Shown piece by piece: positions 47,081 through 55,940 of a stretch of 64,000 bases of DNA (within the stretch, counting starts at the first letter, position 1; every line of letters starts with the position of its first letter). The position numbers and the translations under genes are program-made. The notes under the pieces are model-generated. The model worked only from the letters and a program-made list of their open reading frames with translations. It did no database searches and had not been told where the DNA came from. This DNA is from Peptacetobacter hiranonis (GTDB lineage: Bacteria > Bacillota > Clostridia > Peptostreptococcales > Peptostreptococcaceae), in the NCBI RefSeq assembly GCF_008151785.1, contig NZ_CP036523.1, positions 496,001-560,000 of the forward strand, written 5' to 3'.

Positions 47081-47102
47081 ATGCGTATTTTTATATAAAT
47101 AA

Positions 47103-47199
47103 ACATGCAATAATTGCGTAAAATTAAAAATAAAAACATGCAATAATTGCGTATTATATCATATAACAACACGCAAAAGTTACGTATTTTTATTGCGTA
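47103..47199 (+). promoter_or_regulatory. Operator array with 33-bp phasing upstream of the MNT gene
   Basis: ACATGCAATAATTGCGTA starts at 47103 and 47136, and ACACGCAAAAGTTACGTA at 47169, each a near-palindrome, spaced exactly 33 bases. Half-sites TTGCGTA (47193-47199) and ATGCGTA (47081-47087) flank the array. They probably bind the HTH-MNT protein for autoregulation. Confidence 0.75.
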
Positions 47200-47239
47200 T
47201 ATTATTTTTTTGTTGTAAAATCACTGTGGGGTGATAAAT

Positions 47240-47710
47240 TTGAAACTTAAAAATCTTCGTAAAGAGAAAAAATTAACTCAAGCTAAATGTGCTGAATATC
47301 TTGGAATTCCACTTCGAACATATCAGAATTATGAAAATGATGAGTCAAAATCTGGCTCTATTAAATATGCATTTATGTTACAAAAGTTAGAAGAATATGG
47401 GGTTATAGATGAGAGCCATGGTGTTTTGAGTATAGAGCAAATTAGAGAAATTTGTACGAGAGTATTTGAAGGTTTGGAGATAGAGTATTGTTATCTTTTT
47501 GGCTCTTATGCTAAAGGAACAGCAAATGATAATAGTGATGTAGATCTTATGGTAAAGACTGATATTTCAGGTTTAAAATTCTATGATTTGATAGAAAAAT
47601 TAAGAGAAGAGTTAAATAAAAAGGTTGATTTACTTAATTTTGAGCAGTTGAATAATAATCTAGATTTAATAAATGAAATATTAAAGGATGGGATAAAGAT
47701 TTATGGATAA
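47240..47710 (+). CDS. mntA: HTH-fused MNT-type nucleotidyltransferase antitoxin
   Basis: About 156 residues. Residues 1-55 form a Cro/C1-type helix-turn-helix (KNLRKEKKLTQAKCAEYLGIPLRTYQNYE). Residues 75-156 carry the minimal nucleotidyltransferase motif GSYAKGTANDNSDVDLMV, as in MntA, which AMPylates and neutralises HepT. A TTG at 47240 fits GGGGTGAT; a GTG at 47231 is an alternative. It overlaps hepT by 8 bases. The fused HTH suggests that it represses its own operon through the upstream array. Confidence 0.85.
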   Translation: MKLKNLRKEKKLTQAKCAEYLGIPLRTYQNYENDESKSGSIKYAFMLQKLEEYGVIDESHGVLSIEQIREICTRVFEGLEIEYCYLFGSYAKGTANDNSDVDLMVKTDISGLKFYDLIEKLREELNKKVDLLNFEQLNNNLDLINEILKDGIKIYG

Positions 47711-48041
47711 TAAAAAGGGAAATGAATATTATTTAAAAAAAGTTATAACTGATTTAGAATTTGTAGTTAAGCATACAGAAAATATAAATAAATATGAACT
47801 TGAAGAAAATGAAATTCTTGTAGATTCGGTAATGTTTAGGCTAATACAGATATCAGAAAATGCCAATAAGTTATCCGATGAATTTAAACAAAATTATGCA
47901 TTTATACCTTGGAGAGCTATAAAAGGTATGAGGAATAAGATAGTTCATGACTATGGAAGTGTTGATTTAGGGGTAGTGTATGATACTGTAAAAGAAGATA
48001 TACCAGAATTATTAAGGGAGTTAAAGGAGAGTTTTGATTAG
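47703..48041 (+). CDS. hepT: HepT-type RNase toxin
   Basis: 112-residue HEPN-domain protein. The catalytic R-x4-H-x-Y motif is visible as RNKIVHDYG near residues 79-87. It overlaps the antitoxin frame by 8 bases. HepT toxins cut RNA (tRNA in the studied case), and the MNT partner modifies the conserved Tyr. Gln codons are mixed, which fits acquired DNA. Confidence 0.88.
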   Translation: MDNKKGNEYYLKKVITDLEFVVKHTENINKYELEENEILVDSVMFRLIQISENANKLSDEFKQNYAFIPWRAIKGMRNKIVHDYGSVDLGVVYDTVKEDIPELLRELKESFD

Positions 48042-48043
48042 TG

Positions 48044-48817
48044 ATGAGATATTATGTTGTTTCAGATGTGCATGGATTTTTTAGTGAGATGAAAGCAGCT
48101 CTTGAGGATAAGGGCTTTTTTGAGGATAAGGAGCCACATAAGTTGGTTGTTTGTGGTGATTTGTTTGATAGAGGAACTGAGGCTTTGGAGCTAGAGGAGT
48201 TTGTTCTTGATTTGATTTCTAAGGATGATGTTATTCTTATTAGAGGAAATCACGAGGATTTACTCATGGAGCTTCTACATGGTTGGAGCAATAGGAGTTA
48301 TTTTCAGATGCATCATTCGTCAAATGGGACATTGGACACAGTTTGTCAGCTTACAAATTCTACTATGGACGAGATTTATTATAATCCTGACGATGTCGCT
48401 AGAAAGCTTATCAGAAATGAGTCTATTAGAACAATTATACCGAGAATGGTAGACTATTTTGAGACTGAGAGATATGTTTTTGTTCATGGTTGGGTTCCTT
48501 GTACTCAGATGTATGATAAAACGGAACTAATAGGTTATGAAATAGATGAAAATTGGAGAGAGGCTAGTATCAAGTCTTGGGAAAAGGCGAGATGGATCAA
48601 CGGTATGGAGGCTGCACATTATGGTGCGAAGGTCGATGGAAAGACTGTTGTTTGTGGGCATTGGCACTGTTCTTTTGGTCATAGTAAGTATGAGGGAGAT
48701 GGCGGTGAGTTTGACAATAAGCCTAACTTTGATACGTATTATGCGGATGGAATTATTGCTTTAGATGCTTGCACTACGGTTTCTAAGAAAGTTAACTGTA
48801 TTGTTGTTGAAGATTAA
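48044..48817 (+). CDS. Calcineurin-like serine/threonine phosphatase family protein
   Basis: About 257 residues. Metal-binding motifs in order: VVSDVHGFF, VVCGDLFDRG, LIRGNHEDLL, FVHGW and VCGHWHCS, typical of bacterial PPP-type phosphatases. It starts two bases after the hepT stop (or overlaps it by one base if GTG 48041 is used), so it reads as a third gene of the toxin-antitoxin operon. Confidence 0.85.
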   Translation: MRYYVVSDVHGFFSEMKAALEDKGFFEDKEPHKLVVCGDLFDRGTEALELEEFVLDLISKDDVILIRGNHEDLLMELLHGWSNRSYFQMHHSSNGTLDTVCQLTNSTMDEIYYNPDDVARKLIRNESIRTIIPRMVDYFETERYVFVHGWVPCTQMYDKTELIGYEIDENWREASIKSWEKARWINGMEAAHYGAKVDGKTVVCGHWHCSFGHSKYEGDGGEFDNKPNFDTYYADGIIALDACTTVSKKVNCIVVED

Positions 48818-48960
48818 AGAGGATATTTTTATTGAATGTAAATACTTGTATAAAATAAGAACATAGTAAAGGATAAGCAGAAAAAATTGAATATATTCAT
48901 ATTACAGTTGATTTGAATAATAATAGATTTTAGATTAATAATAAAAAATAAAATTATCTA

Positions 48961-49205
48961 AATAAAATAAAGTCTAATGTAAGTGAAATTTATTGTTTTT
49001 TTGAACATTTTGCCGACGTCGGCAAAATGTTCAAAGTCTTGAAAATACTAAATTTAAAGAAAAGAAATTTTTAAAATGTATGGATGTTAGATGTATATCA
49101 AATAAAAAATAAGTAAAGTTTAATACAAGTAAATTTTTGCGTTTTTTTGAACATTTTGTTGACGTCAACAAAATGTTCAAGATATTGAAAATACTACATT
49201 GTTAG
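48961..49205. repeat. Duplicated block with two perfect long palindromes
   Basis: A perfect 36-bp palindrome at 49000-49035 and a perfect 34-bp palindrome at 49147-49180 share TTGAACATTTTG...GACGTC...CAAAATGTTCAA. The four bases beside the GACGTC centre differ (CC/GG against TT/AA) but stay complementary. The flanks (TTTTTT before, TTGAAAATACTA after) also match, so about 95 bp is duplicated at a distance of 147 bp. The rest of the 686-base gap to 49503 holds no gene I can support. Confidence 0.85.
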
Positions 49206-49503
49206 AAAAATAAAAAATGAAAAAAATAGTTTAAATGGATTATATTAAACTTAATATTATAAAGGAATATAATTTTAAAAATATAAAGCTGATAAAATCT
49301 GCTAGTATTTGTGTATGAAATGAACTATGTTCAGTGTTTTTTGTTGCTTGGGTATCGTTGAAAAATAAATCTATCAATGTTATAATAAATTATCTGATTT
49401 TTATGATAATTCATAGATATGAGGAGTGTGAAAAGAGTAGGTAAAGTAACCAATAAAAACTAAATGCTTTAAATTAAAATTTCACTAGAAAAGAGGGATA
49501 TTT

Positions 49504-50574
49504 ATGAAAAAATTAAAAACATTATTGGCATTGGTAATTGTGACATCATTGGCGCTTGTTGGCTGTGGTCAAAAGGCTGCCGAAGAACCAACGAAAAAGG
49601 ATGAAAGTCCTTTTGAAAAAGTGGCTGCATTGTATGAAGAGCAGATTAAGGGTCACGAGGAGATTGATTTTGGAATTGATAGCTACGGAAGCGAAAATGC
49701 GACATATATGTACGAATATGCTTTTGTAAATATGAATGATGATGATATACCAGAGCTACTTATTGGAAAGACAGATGAGTCATTTGGTGTTAAATATATT
49801 AAAGTATTCTACTACGACAAAGAAAACAACAAACTACTATCACCAACTAAAAATATAGAAATTGGTGTAGCTGGTGCTGGTGGATTTAGAGCCGATGTAG
49901 TTGCATCAAATAAAAAAGATGGATTAATATTAGAGCAAGGAAGTGGAATGAACGGTCAGTTTGAGATTGTAAGAATAAATTTAGATATAAAAGAAGATGG
50001 AACAGTTGAGCTTAAAAATACAACATTGCAAGAATATATGTTAGGAGATGCAGTAGAAAGAGAAACTGAAGGAGAAGGCAAAATTATCACTTGGTACGCA
50101 ATCGATGATTTATCAGCTTTAGAACAATTTAAAGCAGGCAAACTTGACTTGAATAAAGAACCAGAAGAAAGTGCAGAGTCTCAGCCTAAAGAAGAAACTG
50201 AACAACCAAAAGAAACAGGAGCAGTTGTAGATAATAAGACTGTGTTCCAGGGTACACTAAAATACTTATCATACAATGAGGTGCTAGAGCTACAGGGTAT
50301 AGATGATCCTAACGCTGGATATGCAGATACTAGTGAAAAATTCGCAATATTAGTACTTGGTGGCGAAACAGATGTCACTGCAGAGAGTGGAGACGGAACT
50401 GGTTCACACACAGACAAGGCTAAAATGATAAAACTTGCCAACTTTGCTGATGCAGCAAACTACAATGGTAAAGAAGTTAAGGTTAAGATTACAAGTATGT
50501 TCTGGCCTTCAGATACAAGTCTACCATTATTAGAGCCATATGCATTAGAGGGAGAATATGAAATAGTTGAATAG
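49504..50574 (+). CDS. Putative lipoprotein
   Basis: 356 residues with a signal peptide (KKLKTLLALVIVTSLALVGC) and lipobox LVGC, so it is anchored outside the membrane. A middle Glu/Lys/Pro-rich linker near residues 222-240 separates an N-terminal domain (MNDDDIPELLIGKTD) from a C-terminal domain (FQGTLKYLSYNEVLELQG). I do not recognise a function. AAGAGGGA precedes the ATG. Confidence 0.8.
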   Translation: MKKLKTLLALVIVTSLALVGCGQKAAEEPTKKDESPFEKVAALYEEQIKGHEEIDFGIDSYGSENATYMYEYAFVNMNDDDIPELLIGKTDESFGVKYIKVFYYDKENNKLLSPTKNIEIGVAGAGGFRADVVASNKKDGLILEQGSGMNGQFEIVRINLDIKEDGTVELKNTTLQEYMLGDAVERETEGEGKIITWYAIDDLSALEQFKAGKLDLNKEPEESAESQPKEETEQPKETGAVVDNKTVFQGTLKYLSYNEVLELQGIDDPNAGYADTSEKFAILVLGGETDVTAESGDGTGSHTDKAKMIKLANFADAANYNGKEVKVKITSMFWPSDTSLPLLEPYALEGEYEIVE

Positions 50575-50581
50575 AAATTTT

Positions 50582-50609
50582 GGAGATAGTTTTTGCTATC
50601 TCCTTTTTT
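50582..50609 (+). terminator. Terminator of the lipoprotein gene
   Basis: GGAGATAG pairs with CTATCTCC, then TTTTTT. Confidence 0.88.
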
Positions 50610-50616
50610 ATTGCAC

Positions 50617-50653
50617 AAAAAAAGAACCAACTGGTAACTAAACCAATTGGTTC
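50617..50653 (-). terminator. Terminator of the DMT transporter gene
   Basis: On the minus strand GAACCAATTGG pairs with CCAGTTGGTTC, then TTTTTTT. Confidence 0.85.
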
Positions 50654-50658
50654 ATATC

Positions 50659-51504
50659 CTAAACAATGATACTAGCAATAATCAAAACTGCTCCAATAAT
50701 CCCCTTAACAGTAAGGGTTTCACCCAAGAACAACGCTCCTAAAACAGCGACAGTAATAGGATTTAATGCACAAAGCACACTTGCTCTCTCTGCAGTAGTC
50801 CAACTTTGAGCATAAGGTTGAAGTGTAAAGCCAAACACACTGCATATAATTGCCAGATACAACATATAAGTCCACTCAATTCCAGTCGCAGGAAGTGCAG
50901 GAGTTTCAAATATAAATGCTGCAATCAGCGAAAGAATTCCCATCGTACCTACCTGATAAATACCAACTCTTATCGGATCCGCCTTGTCAGCAACTTTAGA
51001 AGTCAAGATAATTGTACCTGCATAAGTCAGAGCTGTCATCATTCCTAGCAAATCACCAAAGTTGAACTCAAATCCCTCAGGTTTGAAGTTGAGTAAAACT
51101 ATACCTATTCCGCACATAAAGAACATCAAAATTGTTTTCTTATCTGGAAATTTTCTAGTCATAATTGCTAAAATAATCGGAACTATTATAATTGCTGTAT
51201 TTTCCTCAAATGCTATCGAAACTGAGGTAGTGTATTTAAGTCCTGTTAATTCTAAGAACATAACGACGAAAAACGATGCTCCAACCAAAAATCCATAGAA
51301 TAAATCATTTTTATCTGTCTTTTTAAGTGTTTTAAATCCGATTACTACAAGCACTGCAAATGCAATCATCGACCTAATTCCTAAAAGAGTGAACTGTCCC
51401 ATATTTTCCAAAAGAAGCTTTAAAAACAGAAACGACGTTGCCCTTGCGATGATGACAGAGCCAAGTAGCACCTCGGAAGCTTTTCTATTTAAAGGTTTTG
51501 CCAT
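50659..51504 (-). CDS. EamA/DMT-family transporter
   Basis: 281 residues with about ten hydrophobic spans in two EamA halves. The second half ends AYAQSWTTAERASVLCALNPITVAVLGALFLGE, a hallmark of the family. AAAGGAA precedes the ATG on the minus strand. The substrate (metabolite export) is unknown. Confidence 0.88.
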   Translation of the reverse strand: MAKPLNRKASEVLLGSVIIARATSFLFLKLLLENMGQFTLLGIRSMIAFAVLVVIGFKTLKKTDKNDLFYGFLVGASFFVVMFLELTGLKYTTSVSIAFEENTAIIIVPIILAIMTRKFPDKKTILMFFMCGIGIVLLNFKPEGFEFNFGDLLGMMTALTYAGTIILTSKVADKADPIRVGIYQVGTMGILSLIAAFIFETPALPATGIEWTYMLYLAIICSVFGFTLQPYAQSWTTAERASVLCALNPITVAVLGALFLGETLTVKGIIGAVLIIASIIV

Positions 51505-51695
51505 AATCTAATTCCTTTCTAAAAATAATCTCACAAAATATAGTATAAATGCAGATTTTATCTTAGTAAATAAGATTTTTGAGAAAAATTACGCTATTAT
51601 AAGCTAAAAAAGAGGAAAAATAAAACAAACGGATAATACTTATAAATAGGGATAATATTACAAAGTAAGTCAAAATTTTTTAGGGGGGATTTTAT

Positions 51696-52346
51696 ATGGA
51701 AAAGAAAGAATTAACTTGTATAGACTGTTTTGTCACTAATTGCAACAAAGAGGATAAAGAATATCCAGACTTTTGCTTAACAACAAATATGGATGAAGAT
51801 GTGTTAAATGAAGCAATGGAACTTTACAAAGAGGACGAAAACCGTCGCTCAATGATAGCTGCTGGTGAGGTTGAACACGACCATTATTGTCGGTATACTA
51901 GAGTTGAGGAAATAATGGCTTATGCTAGAAAAATGGGAATGAAAAAGCTTGGAATAGCTACTTGTGTTGGTTTAATCAGTGAGAGTAGAAAACTTGCTTC
52001 AATCCTAAGATACAACGGATTTGAAGTTTACGGTGTGGCTTGTAAGGTTGGTACTCAGAAGAAGGTTGACGTTGGTATCCCAGAGAGATGCAACGAAATC
52101 GGTGAAAATATGTGCAACCCAATTCTTCAGGCTAAGCTTTTAAACGAAGCTGGAACTGAGCTAAACATAGTGATGGGGCTATGTGTAGGTCACGATAGCT
52201 TATTCTACAAATACTCTGATGCATTGGTTACAACTGGTGTGACAAAAGACAGAGTGACAGGACATAACCCAGTTGCTGCTATTTACGGAGCTGATTTCTA
52301 CTTTAAAAAGAGATTTTTCCCACCAAAAGATGAAGAAGAAAAATAG
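51696..52346 (+). CDS. DUF1847 family metal-binding-like protein
   Basis: 216 residues, Cys-rich at the N terminus (CIDCFVTNCNKED) with further conserved positions (CRYTRVEEIMAYARKMG, IATCVGL, LCVGHDSLF, TTGVTKDRVTGHNPVAAIYG). It is widespread in anaerobes and its function is unknown. AGGGGGGA precedes the ATG. Confidence 0.88.
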   Translation: MEKKELTCIDCFVTNCNKEDKEYPDFCLTTNMDEDVLNEAMELYKEDENRRSMIAAGEVEHDHYCRYTRVEEIMAYARKMGMKKLGIATCVGLISESRKLASILRYNGFEVYGVACKVGTQKKVDVGIPERCNEIGENMCNPILQAKLLNEAGTELNIVMGLCVGHDSLFYKYSDALVTTGVTKDRVTGHNPVAAIYGADFYFKKRFFPPKDEEEK

Positions 52347-52408
52347 AGCGATATAAAAGTAGTATAGAAATATACTATAGAAGAAAGTTTTCAAATAGAT
52401 AATATTTT

Positions 52409-52453
52409 ATAGGCTAGAGTTGTTGAAATATACAACTTTAGCCTATTTTTTTT
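52409..52453 (+). terminator. Terminator after the DUF1847 gene
   Basis: ATAGGCTAGAGTTGT pairs with ACAACTTTAGCCTAT, followed by TTTTTTT. Confidence 0.85.
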
Positions 52454-52614
52454 ATTGATTTATAAAATGCAAGAAAAATAAAATTAAATTGATACATATA
52501 TATTATAGTTGCTAAAATTTTGAGCATATTTAACAAAATAGACATTGTAAAGAGTTATAATCTATTTGAGTATTAATTTATTTGAAATTATAAATAATTT
52601 TTGAGGTGAATGAT

Positions 52615-53850
52615 ATGGAGAATAATAAAAATAAAAAGAGAATTTCTCAGGCTATGCTGTTCATAATTTTCTTTGGGATAGTGAGCTTGTTTTCTGATAT
52701 GACGCACGAGGGTGCATCGAGTATAAGAGGTGCATACTTCACGATACTTGGAGCTTCGGCGGGTGCGATTGGGTTTGTGTCTGGACTTGGAGAGCTTATA
52801 GGATATTCGATGAGATATGTCTTTGGTAGGATTGCAGATAAGAGAAAAAACTACTGGTTTATGACTATTTTTGGATATGTTATAGACGTATTAGCTGTGC
52901 CTGCACTTGCTTTGGTCGGCGAAAATGGATGGATTGCCGCTGCGATTTTACTCATCATACAGAGAATGGGTAAGGCAATTAAAAAACCAGCAAAGGATAC
53001 AATTATGTCGTTTGCAGCATCACAAGAAGGTGTTGGAAAGAGCTTTGGAATTCAGGAGATGCTAGATCAAATCGGAGCTTTTTTAGGGCCAGTTCTTCTT
53101 TATTTGGTGATGCTTTTTAAAACTACAGGGACAACATTTGAGATATATTCGACTTGTTTTGCGGTACTTGCGATACCTGGTGCGATTACAATTATCATGC
53201 TTTTAATCACTAGAAAAAAATTCCCTAATCCAGAGAATTTTGAACCAGAAGCTAAAGAGTTTGTGCCATTTGAGATGAAGAAATCATTTAAGTATTACAT
53301 AATGGGGATAAGTTTATTCGCTTTTGGGTTTATTGATTATTCACTTGTGATTATGCATATTTCAAGGAATTTTACATCTATTGCTGGGGGTCTTGCTGAG
53401 ACTTCTTCAATTATAAATAGCGGAACAATTCCACTTCTTTACGCAGGTGCGATGCTTGTCGATGCAGTTGCTGCACTTATTTTCGGATATATGTATGATA
53501 AAAAGGGCGTAAAAGTGTTGGTATTATCTACAATTATATCAGCTCCGTTTTCTGCGTTTGTATTTTTAGGAAAATCTGTACCAATGGTTATATTTGGAGT
53601 AGTTCTTTGGGGAATTGGAATGGGTGCACAGGAGTCTATTTTAAAAGCTGCAGTGACTACAATGGTGCCAAAGAGCAGTAGAGCTACTGGATATGGGATT
53701 TTTGAGTGTTCTTTTGGGATATTTTGGTTCTTGGGAAGCTGGCTTCTTGGAGTGCTTTACGATGTGAGTGTGCCTGTTATGGTCGTTGTGTCTGTTGTGG
53801 CTCAGATTGCAGCAATTCCGATGTATTTGAAATCTACAAAATTAAGATAG
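52615..53850 (+). CDS. Major facilitator superfamily transporter
   Basis: About 411 residues with 12 hydrophobic spans. The early region FFGIVSLFSDMTHEGASSIRG and the loop GRIADKRKNYWFMTIFGY are MFS-like. QRMGKAIKKPAKDTIMSFA resembles the subgroup of uncharacterised MFS proteins near drug exporters. The ATG at 52615 follows GAGGTGA; the GTG at 52606 lies inside that site. Confidence 0.85.
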   Translation: MENNKNKKRISQAMLFIIFFGIVSLFSDMTHEGASSIRGAYFTILGASAGAIGFVSGLGELIGYSMRYVFGRIADKRKNYWFMTIFGYVIDVLAVPALALVGENGWIAAAILLIIQRMGKAIKKPAKDTIMSFAASQEGVGKSFGIQEMLDQIGAFLGPVLLYLVMLFKTTGTTFEIYSTCFAVLAIPGAITIIMLLITRKKFPNPENFEPEAKEFVPFEMKKSFKYYIMGISLFAFGFIDYSLVIMHISRNFTSIAGGLAETSSIINSGTIPLLYAGAMLVDAVAALIFGYMYDKKGVKVLVLSTIISAPFSAFVFLGKSVPMVIFGVVLWGIGMGAQESILKAAVTTMVPKSSRATGYGIFECSFGIFWFLGSWLLGVLYDVSVPVMVVVSVVAQIAAIPMYLKSTKLR

Positions 53851-53991
53851 ATTGGCGATTATTCTGCTGAAAATACGACTTTCTTGAAAAAATAATCTAT
53901 GAAGTATATACTTTTAATTAAGAATAAAAACAATTTATTATATAATTGGTTGAAGAGTAAACTATAAAATAAACCTTTTTAGGGGGCTTTT

Positions 53992-54930
53992 ATGTTGATT
54001 GATAAAATAATTGAGAGAATTGAAAATGAAAAAAACTGCATAGAAAATATACCGAATGAGATAGGTAACGCAAAAAAAGAAACTCCAATCGTGCAAGAAA
54101 TGTCTAAGCAAGCAAAGATAATGAAGAGCTTTTTAAACTGCGACTGCAAATATTATCCACTAAACTCTGAGGATAACGATATCATATGTGGATATCTTGA
54201 GTCGCTTCAAAGGTCAAAAGATGGTAGTTTTATCCCTATTATTGTGGATATAAGTGATAATTTACTAGATGCTGTTATTATGAATGCAGTTATAGACAGC
54301 GACGACGACTCTGAAAGTATAATGGACTTAGGGATTAGAGAGAATAAAAAAAGAGACGAGTTTTTCAAGAATGGGATGATAGACTTTGAAACCAGTGAAG
54401 TGATAGAAAGATATAGAAAAAATATGATTTCTAAGAACTTTTCTGCTGGAAAAGAGCTATTAGACGAGATGATTGAGAATAATAGAGAGTATTTTGGTGG
54501 ATATGAGCTTGAAAAGGACGAGCTTGAGGTTGAAGATGATCCGACTGCGGATATGGATGATTTAGATTTTGAAGAGGAAATGGAAAAGCAGGGAGAAATC
54601 TTAATTGCAGAAATTCCTGTGGAAAATCCTTGGGAAATATTTGCATATATTCCATTTGGCGGTTGGAATGATTGCCCAGGAAATGAGGATATTATGTCTA
54701 TTTCTAAGTATTGGTTTGAAAAATACGGAGCAATTCCTTTTGCAATAAGCAACAATACTCTTGAATATATAGTAAAAAATCCTGTTGATGACGAGAATAA
54801 AATCAGATTTACAGAAGAATTTTACGCATTTTGCCCAGACAGTGTGGACAAATACATGGAAAACTTTAACATAGACAAACTAGCTAAAAAAATATATGGA
54901 AAAAAAATCTGGCATTTCTGCTGGAATTAA
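53992..54930 (+). CDS. DUF4253 domain protein
   Basis: 312 residues. The C-terminal part (about residues 200-312) matches the DUF4253 pattern: FGGWNDCPGNEDIMSISKYW, EKYGAIPFAIS, EEFYAFCPDSVDKY. An acidic segment (EVEDDPTADMDDLDFEEEME) precedes it. The family occurs in polymorphic-toxin immunity settings in other bacteria, but no toxin gene is next to it here. AGGGGGC precedes the ATG. Confidence 0.75.
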   Translation: MLIDKIIERIENEKNCIENIPNEIGNAKKETPIVQEMSKQAKIMKSFLNCDCKYYPLNSEDNDIICGYLESLQRSKDGSFIPIIVDISDNLLDAVIMNAVIDSDDDSESIMDLGIRENKKRDEFFKNGMIDFETSEVIERYRKNMISKNFSAGKELLDEMIENNREYFGGYELEKDELEVEDDPTADMDDLDFEEEMEKQGEILIAEIPVENPWEIFAYIPFGGWNDCPGNEDIMSISKYWFEKYGAIPFAISNNTLEYIVKNPVDDENKIRFTEEFYAFCPDSVDKYMENFNIDKLAKKIYGKKIWHFCWN

Positions 54931-55188
54931 ATCAAAATTTACCAAATATCTATTTTAAGAGCAGCAAAGAGTATATAGACAAAATCTTCTCCAGTTTGTT
55001 CAAATCGAATTTTATAGGGATAATATCTAACTTAGTGGATTGAAGTGCATAGACAAAACTTTCTCGACAATCTGGAGACGTGAGGAATTTTTGCAACAGA
55101 ACTATTTACTTGTACACACGTCGAAGCTGGAGAGGAGTTTGTCTATGACTTCAATCCCTGAGAGAAATTAACGTATAAATTTTGATTT
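54929..55188 (-). repeat. Long hairpin M between convergent genes
   Basis: The outer arms AAATCAAAATTTA and TAAATTTTGATTT abut both stop codons. The inner arms (55038-55156) include GGATTGAAGTGCATAGACAAA. The core on the minus strand is CTCTCCAGCTTCG (55122-55134) facing CTCCAGATTGTCGAG (55063-55077). A partial extra copy (CTTCTCCAGTTTG) lies at about 54989-55001. Oriented with the nitroreductase gene. Confidence 0.82.
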
Positions 55189-55681
55189 ATTTTATGTAAT
55201 GTATTCTATTTTCTTCAAATCTATCCTGTTGTTCTTTTATGTTTTCTGGATATCCGCAAGCTATTAGTGCAAATGCGCTTAGGTTTTCTGGCATATCTAA
55301 TAGTTTAGCGACATCGTCCATTCTTTCTTTTATTGGAGCGATACCAATCCAAACTGCTCCAAGTCCTAGATGATCTATTTCAAGAAGCATATTTTCTGTG
55401 CATGCAGAACAGTCTATTTCTCTGTAATCAGCGCGAAGAGAGTCGTTTCTATAGCATACGACAAATGTAACTGCTGATTTTTCAACACTTCCCGCATATT
55501 GGCTACATTTTGATAGTTTTTCTAACACTTCTTTATTTTCTACAACGTAGAATTCCCATGGTTGTTGGTTCATTGCAGATGGTGCTGCCATACCAGCTCT
55601 TAATATTTTTTCTATTTTTTCCTGTTCTACAGGCTGATTAGTGTACTTTCTTACACTAGTTCTGTGGAATATACTATTCAT
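55187..55681 (-). CDS. Nitroreductase family protein
   Basis: About 164 residues, FMN-binding. RTSVRKYTNQPVEQEKIEKIL, AAPSAMNQQPWEF and GLGAVWIGIAP are the usual motifs. The start at ATG 55681 follows AAAGGAGTG; a GTG at 55690 overlaps that site. It probably reduces quinones, flavins or nitro compounds. Confidence 0.9.
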   Translation of the reverse strand: MNSIFHRTSVRKYTNQPVEQEKIEKILRAGMAAPSAMNQQPWEFYVVENKEVLEKLSKCSQYAGSVEKSAVTFVVCYRNDSLRADYREIDCSACTENMLLEIDHLGLGAVWIGIAPIKERMDDVAKLLDMPENLSAFALIACGYPENIKEQQDRFEENRIHYIK

Positions 55682-55940
55682 AAAAATCACTCCTTTTTAA
55701 AATCCAAGTAAAAAATTGAACTTATTTAATATTAAAATTCTCTAAAATATAGGCAAATCCTTTAATTTTTTGTATAAATGTTAATTTTTGTACAGATTTA
55801 TATTTTTGATTCCAAAATAGATTTTTTAAATCTAAAGATTGGTCTCTATTTCTATACAGTATACAAATTTTGTAGTAAAATAAAAAAAGATATGTGTTTT
55901 AGGTGAGATAATTAAAATTACAATTAGCAAAGGAGAGAAT

